Of a stretch of DNA of 64,000 nucleotides, positions 18,326 to 28,739 are shown piece after piece; position 1 is the stretch's first letter, and each line of letters opens with the position of its first letter. The DNA comes from Croceicoccus sp. Ery15 (GTDB lineage: Bacteria > Pseudomonadota > Alphaproteobacteria > Sphingomonadales > Sphingomonadaceae): the NCBI RefSeq assembly GCF_020985305.1, contig NZ_CP087588.1:3471501-3535500 (forward strand), in the 5' to 3' direction. The position numbers and the translations under genes were made by a program. The notes beneath the pieces are model-generated. The model was not told where the DNA came from, ran no database searches, and was given only the letters and a program-made list of their open reading frames with translations.

Positions 18326-18989
18326 ACACCGGCTGCGGGTTGTGCGGGACAAGGATCAGCGTCCCGTCCTCCACCCGCCAGCTTTGCAGGCGCGACAGGA
18401 AATTCATGCCCAGCACATTGATGCCGTTCAGCCCCGGCGCGATCACCACGTCGAGGTCGCGTGCAAGGATATTACCCGCGCGCAATTCGCCCATGGTGGC
18501 GACCCGCCCGGGCGAGGAACCGTTGGCGGTCTGCAGCGCGATGGTGCCGCGCATCGGGTTCGCCTCTATCCGGCCGCGCTGGGCCGTATCGGGCGAAATC
18601 GCGGTCAGCGAAGCGCCGGTGTCGATCAGGAAGCGTTCGGGATGGCCGTTGACCGTCCCCTCCAGCCAGTAATGCCCGTCGCGGGACAAAGGCACCTGCG
18701 TCTCGCCCCCTTCGACCACTTGTTCGGGCATGCCCAGTTCGGCCACCGAAAGGCTGCGCGCGAAATCGCTGCCGCCCGACAGGCGCGCGACATCGATGAT
18801 GGTCAGCACCAGCACCACGGCCAGCCCGAAACTGCCCAGACCGCGCATCAGCGAACCGGTGCGCGGCATGGTGCGGATGATCGCGCCGCCCACGATCGAG
18901 ATGCCCAGCGCGATGACAGCCGCCATCAGCAGCGGGTTGCTGGCGAAAAGCTCTCCGTAAGGAAGCTGGGACAGGCGTTCGAAATCCAT
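18324..18989 (-). CDS. Membrane-anchored retropepsin-like aspartic protease (TIGR02281 type)
   Basis: This is a 221-residue protein. The ATG at 18989 is preferred because AAGG lies 7 bases upstream; an in-frame Met 6 codons earlier lacks this. Two N-terminal hydrophobic helices (about residues 20-38 and 50-68) precede a single clan-AA protease domain. The catalytic motif is FLIDTGASLTAI (about residues 118-129), and the flap/second motif is INVLGMNFLSRLQSW. One Asp per chain implies a homodimer. The active site should face the periplasm. It lies 66 bp downstream of cca on the same strand. Confidence 0.85.
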   Translation of the reverse strand: MDFERLSQLPYGELFASNPLLMAAVIALGISIVGGAIIRTMPRTGSLMRGLGSFGLAVVLVLTIIDVARLSGGSDFARSLSVAELGMPEQVVEGGETQVPLSRDGHYWLEGTVNGHPERFLIDTGASLTAISPDTAQRGRIEANPMRGTIALQTANGSSPGRVATMGELRAGNILARDLDVVIAPGLNGINVLGMNFLSRLQSWRVEDGTLILVPHNPQPV

Positions 18990-19055
18990 ATGTCGCCTTG
19001 ATAGCACGGCAAGGCTTGCGCCTGCATGACCGGCTTGCGGAGGGGAAGGGCCACG

Positions 19056-20243
19056 CTACATGCGCGCCTTGCCCACTTCCTCTACCAATATGGCGCGGGT
19101 GCGTTCCGCATCGGGGAACCCTTCCGCGATCCAGCGCCCTTCGACCGCGTGCAGCGTGCGGGCGACCAGCGGCCCCTTGCCGATGCCCGCCGCGACGATA
19201 TCGCCGCCCGAAACCGGCAATTGCGGCACATCCCATCCCGTGACGGGCGCAGTGCTTTCGCCCAGCAGCAGCAAGCGATCCACCGCTGCCTCCACCCCAA
19301 GGCGATAGGCGAGCGAGCGGGGGTTCTGCGCATCATGTGCATCGCGCGCGGCGGCAAGGGCGATGCGCTTTTTCTGCGCATTGGAAAGCCGCAGGCGCGA
19401 GGCGACCTGCCGGGCAATCTCGGCATCGGGCGGCAGCAGGGCGGCAAGGCGGCGGACCGGATCGGCGGCAATATCCCCGCGCTTTTCGGCGTGCTGTAAC
19501 GCGGCAAGGGCGGCAATGCCTTCGTCATCGACTTCGGGCAGGATCACCTGCAGCACGCCCAGTTCTGCCATGCGTTCGACGCTGGAGGCGGGATCGGGCA
19601 GGGCAAGGATCGACAGCAGCTCCATCGCCACACGCTCGCGCGAGAGGCCCTTCAGCGTCGAGGCAAGGTCGCGGCAGGCAGCCTCGGCCTTTTCATCCAC
19701 GTCCGATCCGAAGCGCGCCTGAAAGCGGAAATAGCGCAGGATGCGCAGATGATCCTCGCGGATGCGCGTTTCGGCATCGCCGATGAAACGCACGATGCGC
19801 GCGTCCAGATCGGCCAGCCCGCCGAAATAGTCCGAAATGCGGAAATGTTCGGGGTGGGCGTACAGCGCGTTGATGGTGAAATCCCGCCGCGCCGCATCGT
19901 CAAACCATTCGCTGGCGAAAGCGACCGTGGCGCGGCGTCCGTCGGTGTCGACATCCTTGCGCAATGTGGTGATTTCGACCGGCCCGTGCGGCAGGATCGC
20001 AGTGATCGTGCCGTGTTCGATGCCGGTCGGCACGCTGCGGATGCCTGCCTGTTTCAGCAATTCCTGCGTGCGTTCGGGCACATGGCGTGTGGCGATATCG
20101 ACATCGGCAGCCTCTATCCCCAGCAGCGCATCGCGCACGCAGCCGCCGACGAAACGGCAATCGTCCGCCCCCAATGCGGCGACCAGCGCGGGCAGATCGT
20201 CGCGCGCGGCCCATTGGGCCATGGGCATGGTGATATCGGTCAC
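19056..20243 (-). CDS. cca: CCA tRNA nucleotidyltransferase / poly(A) polymerase-family protein
   Basis: This 395-residue class II nucleotidyltransferase adds or repairs the 3'-CCA end of tRNAs. Visible motifs are FVGGCVRDALLGIEAADVDI (the GG and DxD metal ligands, about residues 30-50), RFIGDAETRIREDHLRILRYFRF (the neck motif) and a C-terminal helical part typical of the bacterial enzyme. It ends the DUF1285-NUDIX-cca gene set: its ATG overlaps the NUDIX stop by 4 bp. In alphaproteobacteria this gene is often labelled cca or pcnB; the sequence alone does not separate the two activities. Confidence 0.9.
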   Translation of the reverse strand: MTDITMPMAQWAARDDLPALVAALGADDCRFVGGCVRDALLGIEAADVDIATRHVPERTQELLKQAGIRSVPTGIEHGTITAILPHGPVEITTLRKDVDTDGRRATVAFASEWFDDAARRDFTINALYAHPEHFRISDYFGGLADLDARIVRFIGDAETRIREDHLRILRYFRFQARFGSDVDEKAEAACRDLASTLKGLSRERVAMELLSILALPDPASSVERMAELGVLQVILPEVDDEGIAALAALQHAEKRGDIAADPVRRLAALLPPDAEIARQVASRLRLSNAQKKRIALAAARDAHDAQNPRSLAYRLGVEAAVDRLLLLGESTAPVTGWDVPQLPVSGGDIVAAGIGKGPLVARTLHAVEGRWIAEGFPDAERTRAILVEEVGKARM

Positions 20244-20884
20244 AGCTTCGGCCCCCGCAGCAGGCGGCGGCGCAGATTATACAGGATCGCCGCCGTCACG
20301 CCCCAGATCCGGTAATCCCTTCCCGAACCGTCAGCATAATGCATGTCCAGAAATTTGCGCTTCATCCCGTTCAGCTCGCCCGTCCCTTCGCGGATATTTT
20401 CGGTATCGAGCAGGAAGGACAGCGGCGCCTCGAACCAGCTGTCCACTTCGGCGGGATTGGGTTTCAGCGGCAGGTCGGGCGGCACGATGGCCAGCACGGG
20501 GGAAATGTCGAATCCGCTGCCGGTGCGGTAACGATCGCTTTCCCCGATGACGCACACGCGTGACGGGGGCAGGGCGATCTCTTCCTCCGCCTCTCTCACA
20601 GCGGCCTGTATCGGGGTTTCGCCGGGGTCTATCCCGCCGCCCGGAAAGGCGACCTGCCCCGCGTGGCGGCGCATGCGGGTGGGGCGCTGGATGAACAATA
20701 TGCCGGGGCCTGCGCTGGCCGGATCGTCAGAGGGAAGGGGCCGGTCGGTAATCGCGACCAGCACCGCGGCGCGGCGGGGGCGTTCGCCCGCGGGCAGCCA
20801 TTCGCCATCGTCGCGCAGGCCCGTGACCGTGCGCCGGTGGCCCGCGCGATAGAGCGAGGTCAGCCGGTCGTGCAGGCTGGTCAT
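20240..20884 (-). CDS. NUDIX hydrolase, CoA-pyrophosphatase-like (NudL/YeaB group)
   Basis: This is a 214-residue protein. The NUDIX box is complete: GGGIDPGETPIQAAVREAEEEI (about residues 92-113; G, E, RE and EE metal ligands present), preceded by RRHAGQVAFPGG, which is the CoA-pyrophosphatase signature. It would cleave CoA or acyl-CoA to 3',5'-ADP and phosphopantetheines. It overlaps both neighbours by 4 bp (ATGA), so translation is probably coupled with DUF1285 upstream and cca downstream. The C-terminus (YRIWGVTAAILYNLRRRLL) matches the group. Confidence 0.9.
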   Translation of the reverse strand: MTSLHDRLTSLYRAGHRRTVTGLRDDGEWLPAGERPRRAAVLVAITDRPLPSDDPASAGPGILFIQRPTRMRRHAGQVAFPGGGIDPGETPIQAAVREAEEEIALPPSRVCVIGESDRYRTGSGFDISPVLAIVPPDLPLKPNPAEVDSWFEAPLSFLLDTENIREGTGELNGMKRKFLDMHYADGSGRDYRIWGVTAAILYNLRRRLLRGPKL

Positions 20885-21453
20885 GAGGGAACCAGCGGAA
20901 ATATCACGCCATCCGATTCGACCGCCAGCGCATCGGCATCGCGGGCGATCGCGATTTCGGCCAGCTGCGCATAGGTCGACCGGTCCAGCCGCGCCTCCAG
21001 CCTTCCGCGCACCAAAACATAAAGCGCGGGCGTATCGGCATCGCCGCGCGCGATGACGGGATGGTCGGGGCCGGCGGTGACGAATTCGTCGGTGTTGAGC
21101 CGGAAGACAAGGACCGGCATGCCACCGGCGCTGTCCAACTTTACGTCCACCGCGACGAAGGGCGCGTCCTCGACCGCGATGCTTTGTTTCTGATAGGGCA
21201 GGACCAGCCAGAAGCCGCCATTTTCCGCGTCATCATCCCTGCGCAGCAGCGAGGAAAAAGCGCGCACCATGGCGGGGCGGGTGATTTCGCTGCCTTCGTG
21301 GAACCAGCGTCCGTCGGCGCGGATTTCCATGCCGCTGTCGGCCGTCGCCTCGGGCTGCCATGTGTCGACAGGGGGCAGGCGGCGCGCGGCGACCGCTTCG
21401 GCTATTTCCGCCAGCGACAGGCCGGCAAGATCGGGTGGACTATCATAGGGCAT
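20881..21453 (-). CDS. DUF1285 family protein
   Basis: This is a 190-residue protein with the DUF1285 layout: an N-terminal DLAGLSLAEIAEAVAARRLPPV segment, then GRWFHEGSEITRPAMVRAFSSLLRRDDD, which is the most conserved part of the family, then FWLVLPYQKQSIAVEDAPFVAV and a C-terminal LARxxYAQLAEIA stretch. No biochemical function is established; structures of the family show a two-domain beta-rich fold. It is first in a three-gene operon with the NUDIX hydrolase and cca, an order common in Sphingomonadales. Confidence 0.85.
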   Translation of the reverse strand: MPYDSPPDLAGLSLAEIAEAVAARRLPPVDTWQPEATADSGMEIRADGRWFHEGSEITRPAMVRAFSSLLRRDDDAENGGFWLVLPYQKQSIAVEDAPFVAVDVKLDSAGGMPVLVFRLNTDEFVTAGPDHPVIARGDADTPALYVLVRGRLEARLDRSTYAQLAEIAIARDADALAVESDGVIFPLVPS

Positions 21454-21500
21454 CGCAGTTGAAGGCGATGCCAGATCGCACTAGCCGCGCCAAGGGCCGT

Positions 21501-22016
21501 TTACCCCTGCCATGGCCCCAGCGCGCCCATTTGCGGCAATATGGACGGGTTTTCGGTTCGCACCAGCAGTCGGGCGGGGTCATAGGGGCCGGGCAGGGTC
21601 CAGCCCTGCGTCGGCTGTGCGACGAAACCGAAGAAACGGCCGTAATACTCCGCATCCCCGATCAGCACTTGGGGCAGCGGCACGGCGCCGCCTGCCTGCA
21701 GCGCGGCAATGCTGGCCAGCATCAGCGCCTTGCCATAGCCCGCGTTCTGCAATTCGGGGACGACGGCGACGGGGCCGACCATGATCATCGGATGCGGACG
21801 CCCCTGCGGATCGGTCAGCGCGACGGGCCAGCACTGGATCGTGCCTGCCAGCAGATCCTCGTCATCCAGCGCGGCAAAGGACAATGCGCCCAGTGCCTCG
21901 GTCCCCTCGCGCACGGTATAGGCCGTGCGGCCATGGCGGTCGGGTCCGAAGGCACGGTCAAGCAATTGCTCGACCAAGGCGGGTTCGACCTGATCGATGG
22001 GGATGATGGTGGGCAT
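21501..22016 (-). CDS. GNAT-family N-acetyltransferase
   Basis: This is a 171-residue protein counted from the ATG at 22016. A longer frame exists upstream, but its extra 45 residues are basic, low-complexity and unlike the family. The acetyl-CoA loop is PELQNAGYGKALM (residues about 88-100; the Q/R-x-x-G-x-G/A position is NAGYGKA). The C-terminal half AEYYGRFFGFV is the usual GNAT alpha4-beta7 segment with the catalytic Tyr. This resembles the YhbS-type subgroup; the substrate is unknown. It is on the same strand as, and 48 bp from, the DUF1285 operon. Confidence 0.82.
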   Translation of the reverse strand: MPTIIPIDQVEPALVEQLLDRAFGPDRHGRTAYTVREGTEALGALSFAALDDEDLLAGTIQCWPVALTDPQGRPHPMIMVGPVAVVPELQNAGYGKALMLASIAALQAGGAVPLPQVLIGDAEYYGRFFGFVAQPTQGWTLPGPYDPARLLVRTENPSILPQMGALGPWQG

Positions 22017-22122
22017 GGGCGCGATGCGAACTCTGACGGCGGTAAAAGCGCCGCGCGGATAGGGGCTGCGCGCGGCGCTGTCGACCGTAATTCTGCTTTG
22101 CCGTCGGGTAGCGGGGTTTGGT

Positions 22123-23289
22123 TCAGCCCTGCGGCGTAAGGCGCCAGACATGCGCGTCCGGCCCGTCTTCGGCCACCCAGACCGATCCGTCCGCCGCCTC
22201 TGCCACCGCGCGGATACGGACGCCCAGATCGTAACGCGCGCTTTCGCTGGCGGTCTTGCCGTCCATCTTCACCACGACCAGCCCTTGGCTGCCCAGCCCC
22301 GCGATCAGCGCATTGCCCTGCCAGTCGGGGAACAGCGCGCCCGAATAAAAGATCATGCCGCCTGGCGCGATCACCGGATCCCACCATTCGACCGGCGCGA
22401 CATAGCCGTCGCCGGGGGCATGGTCGGGGATAGGCTTGTTGTCATAGTGAATGCCGTTCGACACGTTCGGCCAGCCGTAATTCATGCCGCGCGCGACAAG
22501 GTTCAGCTCGTCCCCGCCTTGCGGCCCGTGTTCCAGATCCCACAATTGCCCCCGCGCATCGAAGGCAAGGCCAAGGATATTGCGGTGGCCATACGACCAG
22601 ATCTGGGAATTGGCGTTGGCCTCGCCGGTAAACGGATTGCCGGGGGCGGGGCTGCCGTCGGGCAGTAGGCGGACGATGGTGCCCAGATTGTTCGACAAAT
22701 CCTGCGCGGGCTGCATCTTTTGCCTGTCGCCCGATGCGATGAACAGAAAGTCGCCGTCGGGCGAAAAGGCGATGCGGTGCGAATAATGGCCGCGTCCGGT
22801 GACCTTTTCGTCCTGTCGCCAGATCACGCGCGGATCGCGCAGGGCGCATGCCTCTGCCTGATCGCATTGCAGCGTCGCGCGCATCACTGCCGCGCCGCGC
22901 GTGTCGCCGCTGCCAGCTTCGGCATAGCTGATGTAAACCGCGTGGCTACTGGCGTAATCGGGGGCGAACACGATATCGCCCAGACCGCCCTGGCCGCCGT
23001 AATCCACGTCGGGCACGCCACTGACATCGCCGGTGGTGCCGTCGGCCTTGCGGAACCTGATCGCGCCCGATTTCTCGGTCACGAACAAGGTGCCGGTGCC
23101 CGGTTCGAAGGCGATTGCCCATGGCTCGTCGAAAGTGCCCATGTCCTGTTTGGCAAAGCTGACCTGCATGGCGGCATTGCCGGCTTCTCCACCGGTGGCG
23201 GGGGTCGGGGTTTCCTGACAGCTTGCCAGCGAGGACGCGGCAAGCGATGCAAGGGCGATGCTGGCGAAACGCAGTGAATGGGATTTCAT
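22123..23289 (-). CDS. PQQ-dependent sugar dehydrogenase-like lipoprotein (Gdh/YliI family)
   Basis: This 388-residue protein starts at the ATG at 23289; a longer frame upstream overlaps rnhB and is not coding-like. The signal peptide ends SSLASC, a lipobox, so the protein should be a lipoprotein. It follows the soluble glucose/aldose dehydrogenase beta-propeller pattern: WAIAFEPGTGTLFVTEKSG, GGLGDIVFAP, RGHYSHRIAFSPDG (the catalytic His region), ASGDRQKMQPAQD, YGHRNILGLAFD and DLEHGPQGGDELN (the PQQ and calcium contacts). It would oxidise aldose sugars in the periplasm. It is transcribed divergently from rnhB, with starts 52 bp apart. Confidence 0.88.
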   Translation of the reverse strand: MKSHSLRFASIALASLAASSLASCQETPTPATGGEAGNAAMQVSFAKQDMGTFDEPWAIAFEPGTGTLFVTEKSGAIRFRKADGTTGDVSGVPDVDYGGQGGLGDIVFAPDYASSHAVYISYAEAGSGDTRGAAVMRATLQCDQAEACALRDPRVIWRQDEKVTGRGHYSHRIAFSPDGDFLFIASGDRQKMQPAQDLSNNLGTIVRLLPDGSPAPGNPFTGEANANSQIWSYGHRNILGLAFDARGQLWDLEHGPQGGDELNLVARGMNYGWPNVSNGIHYDNKPIPDHAPGDGYVAPVEWWDPVIAPGGMIFYSGALFPDWQGNALIAGLGSQGLVVVKMDGKTASESARYDLGVRIRAVAEAADGSVWVAEDGPDAHVWRLTPQG

Positions 23290-23340
23290 GACTAACTCTA
23301 CTCCCGTGCGGCGCATCCTGTTCCGGCGGATGGCGCAGAA

Positions 23341-23921
23341 GTGATTATCGGCGTGGACGAAGCGGGGCGCGGGCCCCTTGCGGGGCCGGTTGTGGCCGCT
23401 GCGGTGCTGCTGTGCAAGCCGCGACCGGCAGGGCTGGGCGATTCCAAGGTTCTGACCAGGGCAAAACGCGCTGTGCTGGAACAGGCGATCAAGCGCCGCT
23501 GCGCATGGGGCGTGGGCGTGGTGGAGGTCGAAGAGATCGACCGGCTGAACATCTTTGGCGCGACCATGCTGGCCATGACCATCGCGGTCGAGGCGGTGTG
23601 CGCGAAAATCGGCTGCGATCCGGCCGAAGTGTTGGTGGACGGCAATCTGACCCCTGCCGGACGCCGCCCCGAATGGCGCTGGCCCGCGCGCGCCATCGTC
23701 AAGGGCGACGCGAAGGAGCCGTGTATTTCGGCCGCGTCGATCATCGCCAAGGAACACCGCGACCGCATGATGCGCGAGGCGGCGGCGATCCATCCGCAAT
23801 ACGGGTGGGAGCGTAACGCGGGCTATGGCACGGCGGAACATATGGAAGCGCTGCGCCGTTACGGACCGACCCCGCTGCACCGCCGCAGCTTTGCCCCCGT
23901 CGCCCAGCTGGAGTTGAATGT

Positions 23922-23925
<4 letters not shown>
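23341..23925 (+). CDS. rnhB: Ribonuclease HII
   Basis: This 194-residue enzyme degrades RNA in RNA-DNA hybrids and removes misincorporated ribonucleotides. It starts with GTG ([20 protein letters not shown]), and the first acidic pair D6-E7 is in the signature. The remaining acidic residues are in VLVDGN and the KEHRDRMM segment, preceded by the conserved [10 protein letters not shown]. No better ATG is available. It overlaps the following SDR gene by 4 bp (GTGA), so the two are probably co-transcribed. Confidence 0.93.
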
Positions 23926-26259
<2,334 letters not shown>

Positions 26260-26277
26260 TCCGTTAGCCAGCGGCGC

Positions 26278-27399
26278 ATGAGCAAGCTCTATCTTTTGCC
26301 GCTGGGCTTTGCGCCTTCTCCGCAGGCTTACGATGAAGGGGGCGATCCTCCCGATGTGATCCGGCTGGCGGGCACGATGTGCTATGTCGGCCAGATCGCG
26401 CTGATCGTGCGGGAAGGCGCGCGGGTTACGCGGCGGCAAATCCTGCGCCCGTCGGACATCGCGCCGGTGCTGGCCAGCCTGCCCGACGAGCTGGCCGCCG
26501 ATGGCGAGGAGCAATATGCCAATCTGCGCATGGCGCACCCGCCGCTGCAACTGGGCGATCGCACGATCCGGATGGACCATCCGCAAGTGATGGGCATCCT
26601 GAATGTCACGCCCGACAGCTTTTCCGACGGCGGCGCGCATGACACGACCCAAGCGGCGGTCGGCCACGGCGTCGACATGCTGGAGGCGGGCGCGGCGATC
26701 ATCGATGTGGGCGGCGAAAGCACGCGCCCCGGCGCCCCCGCCGTATGGGAAGGGGACGAGATTGCCCGCGTGCTGCCCGTGGTCGAACGGCTGGCGCGCG
26801 GCGGGGCTGCGGTTTCGGTCGATACGCGCAACGGCACCACCATGGCCGAGGTGCTGGCGGCGGGCGCGACGATGATCAATGACGTATCCGCCCTGCGCCA
26901 CGATCCGCGCAGTGCCGAAATCGTGGCCCGTGCGGGCGCGGCGGTGGTGCTGATGCATGCACCGGGAAAAGGGTCTGACCTGCATGCCGATGCGACCTAT
27001 ACCCATGTGGTGTTCGACGTGTTCGATCATCTGCGCGCGCGGCGCGATGCGGCCATGGCGGCGGGCATCGCGCGGGAAAAAATCGTGCTCGACCCCGGTA
27101 TCGGCTTCGGCAAGAGCGTGGCCGAAAACCTTGCGCTGATAGAGGCTCTGCCCCTGTTTCACGCCCTGGGACAGCCGTTGCTGTTCGCGGCCAGCCGCAA
27201 AAGGTTTATCGGCGCCTTGTCGAACGAGGCGCCTGCGGACAAAAGGCTGGGCGGATCGCTGGCGGCGGCGATGCGGGCGATGGATGCGGGCGCGCACATG
27301 ATCCGCGTGCACGATGCGGCGGAAACGGTGCAGGCGATGCATGTGTGGCGCGGCATGCGCGATGCGGCGCTGACGGATTTCTCGCAACTGCCGCAATGA
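26278..27399 (+). CDS. folP: Dihydropteroate synthase
   Basis: This 373-residue protein condenses p-aminobenzoate with dihydropterin pyrophosphate in folate synthesis. The core begins near residue 105 with MGILNVTPDSFSDGG, then GAAIIDVGGESTRPGA, SVDTRN, ATMINDVSALRHD, VLMHAPG, DPGIGFGKS and AASRKRFIGAL. An extra 100 residues at the N-terminus are longer than the E. coli enzyme and are common in alphaproteobacteria. It lies 18 bp after ccrM and overlaps the next gene by 4 bp, so the three are likely one transcript. Confidence 0.94.
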   Translation: MSKLYLLPLGFAPSPQAYDEGGDPPDVIRLAGTMCYVGQIALIVREGARVTRRQILRPSDIAPVLASLPDELAADGEEQYANLRMAHPPLQLGDRTIRMDHPQVMGILNVTPDSFSDGGAHDTTQAAVGHGVDMLEAGAAIIDVGGESTRPGAPAVWEGDEIARVLPVVERLARGGAAVSVDTRNGTTMAEVLAAGATMINDVSALRHDPRSAEIVARAGAAVVLMHAPGKGSDLHADATYTHVVFDVFDHLRARRDAAMAAGIAREKIVLDPGIGFGKSVAENLALIEALPLFHALGQPLLFAASRKRFIGALSNEAPADKRLGGSLAAAMRAMDAGAHMIRVHDAAETVQAMHVWRGMRDAALTDFSQLPQ

Positions 27400-27953
27400 C
27401 CGGCGAAAGCATGACGGCGCGGGATGCCGTGCAGCGCATTGCCGCATGGGCCGACGCGGCGGGGCTGGATTTCCGCCACGACGAAGGCACCGGCCACGGC
27501 GCGGTGTTCAGCCCCTGCGGGCGCTATCGCTATCTACTGTGGCGCGATGCCGGGCCGCAGCGCGCGATGATGGCGATTGCCATGCTGAATCCGTCGAAAG
27601 CCGATCATCTGGCGAACGATCCCACCATCGCCCGTTGCCATTCGCGGGCTTTGGAAGCAGGCCATTCGCTGCTGGTATGGAACCTGTTCGCCCTGCGTGA
27701 AACCGATCCGTTGCGGCTGAAGAAGCGGCGCGGACCGGTGGGCAAGCATAATGACGATGCGATCCGGCTGGCGCTGGAACTGGCGGCGCAGACCATCGCC
27801 GCATGGGGCGTGCATGGCGCGCATCGCGCGCGGGACCGCGCGGTGCTGGCCCTGTGCGGCGCGCTTGACTGTTACGGCACGACCAAGGCGGGGCTGCCGC
27901 GTCATCCGCTTTACCTCAGGAACGATGTGGTCGCGGTTCCCTACAGCGTATAG
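27396..27953 (+). CDS. DUF1643 domain-containing protein
   Basis: This 185-residue protein starts with the ATG overlapping the folP stop (ATGA). DUF1643 features are visible: GHGAVFSPCGRYRYLLWR, AMLNPSKADHLANDPTIARCHSRA, LLVWNLFALRETDPLRL and KHNDDAI. The family has no established function and is widespread as a single-domain protein. Its 3' end overlaps that of the convergent SDR gene by 13 bp, so neither can have a terminator between them. Confidence 0.82.
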   Translation: MTGESMTARDAVQRIAAWADAAGLDFRHDEGTGHGAVFSPCGRYRYLLWRDAGPQRAMMAIAMLNPSKADHLANDPTIARCHSRALEAGHSLLVWNLFALRETDPLRLKKRRGPVGKHNDDAIRLALELAAQTIAAWGVHGAHRARDRAVLALCGALDCYGTTKAGLPRHPLYLRNDVVAVPYSV

Positions 27954-28720
27954 CCGCCGTCGCTGGCCAGCACCGCGCCGGTAATCGTGGCGGCCATGTC
28001 CGATAACAGGAACCCGATCTGCCCCGCGATTTCCTGCGCGCTGGCATAGCGGCCCAGCGGTGTCGCCATCTTGCCCATTGCCGCGATCGCGGCTTCGCGG
28101 CTGCCCGCGTCCTTTGCCATGCCGGCAAAGAATTCCATCCCGTCCCAGATCGGCGTATCGACCCCGCCCGGCGCGATGGCATTGACCCGCACGCCATCGG
28201 GCGCGACCTCTTTGGCGGCGACCCTGGCCAGTTGCACCAGCGCGGCTTTCGACGCGGCATAGGCGGCAGTGGTCGCCTCGGGCTTGGTCGCCGCGGCAGA
28301 GGCCGTGACGACGACGCTGCCCTTGCCGGCGCGCTGCATCGCGCCCAGCACGGCGGACAGGGTCAGGAACGCCCCGTCAAGATTGACCGCCATCACCCGC
28401 CGCCAGCGCGCGAAATCGGCACCGGCAATCGGAAAGGCATCCGAAATCCCCGCGTTCACCAGCACATGATCGAATGCGGGCCTGTCCGCGAAACCGGCCC
28501 AGAAGGCGGGATCGGAAACATCGCCCGCCACGCGCTCGACCTTGCAGTCCAGCGACAGGGCCGTCAGCCCGTCCGCATCCAGATCGACCAGCACCAGATG
28601 TGCGATGCCGCGCGCGTCCAGCCAATGCGCCATGGCCGCGCCAATGCCCGAAGCCGCGCCGGTGATCAGCGCGCTGCGGCCGGAAAAATCGAAATCGGCT
28701 GACGGGAGAATATCGGGCAT
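27941..28720 (-). CDS. Short-chain dehydrogenase/reductase (classical)
   Basis: This 259-residue classical SDR has TGAASGIGAAMA near residue 19, an acidic D in VLVDLD consistent with NAD(H) preference, VNAGISD, the catalytic Ser/Tyr/Lys set in VTASAAATKPE...AYAASKAAL, and the C-terminal GAVLASDGGYTL. It resembles 3-oxoacyl-ACP-reductase or polyol-dehydrogenase type enzymes; the substrate cannot be assigned. It is 19 bp downstream of the response regulator on the same strand, so it may share its transcript. Confidence 0.85.
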   Translation of the reverse strand: MPDILPSADFDFSGRSALITGAASGIGAAMAHWLDARGIAHLVLVDLDADGLTALSLDCKVERVAGDVSDPAFWAGFADRPAFDHVLVNAGISDAFPIAGADFARWRRVMAVNLDGAFLTLSAVLGAMQRAGKGSVVVTASAAATKPEATTAAYAASKAALVQLARVAAKEVAPDGVRVNAIAPGGVDTPIWDGMEFFAGMAKDAGSREAAIAAMGKMATPLGRYASAQEIAGQIGFLLSDMAATITGAVLASDGGYTL

Positions 28721-28739
28721 GCGGGCCGGTGTGGCCCGA

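Noticed and set aside
23290..23880. N-terminal extension of the sugar dehydrogenase to 585 residues
   Set aside because: It is antisense to rnhB; the lipoprotein signal peptide starting at 23289 marks the real start.
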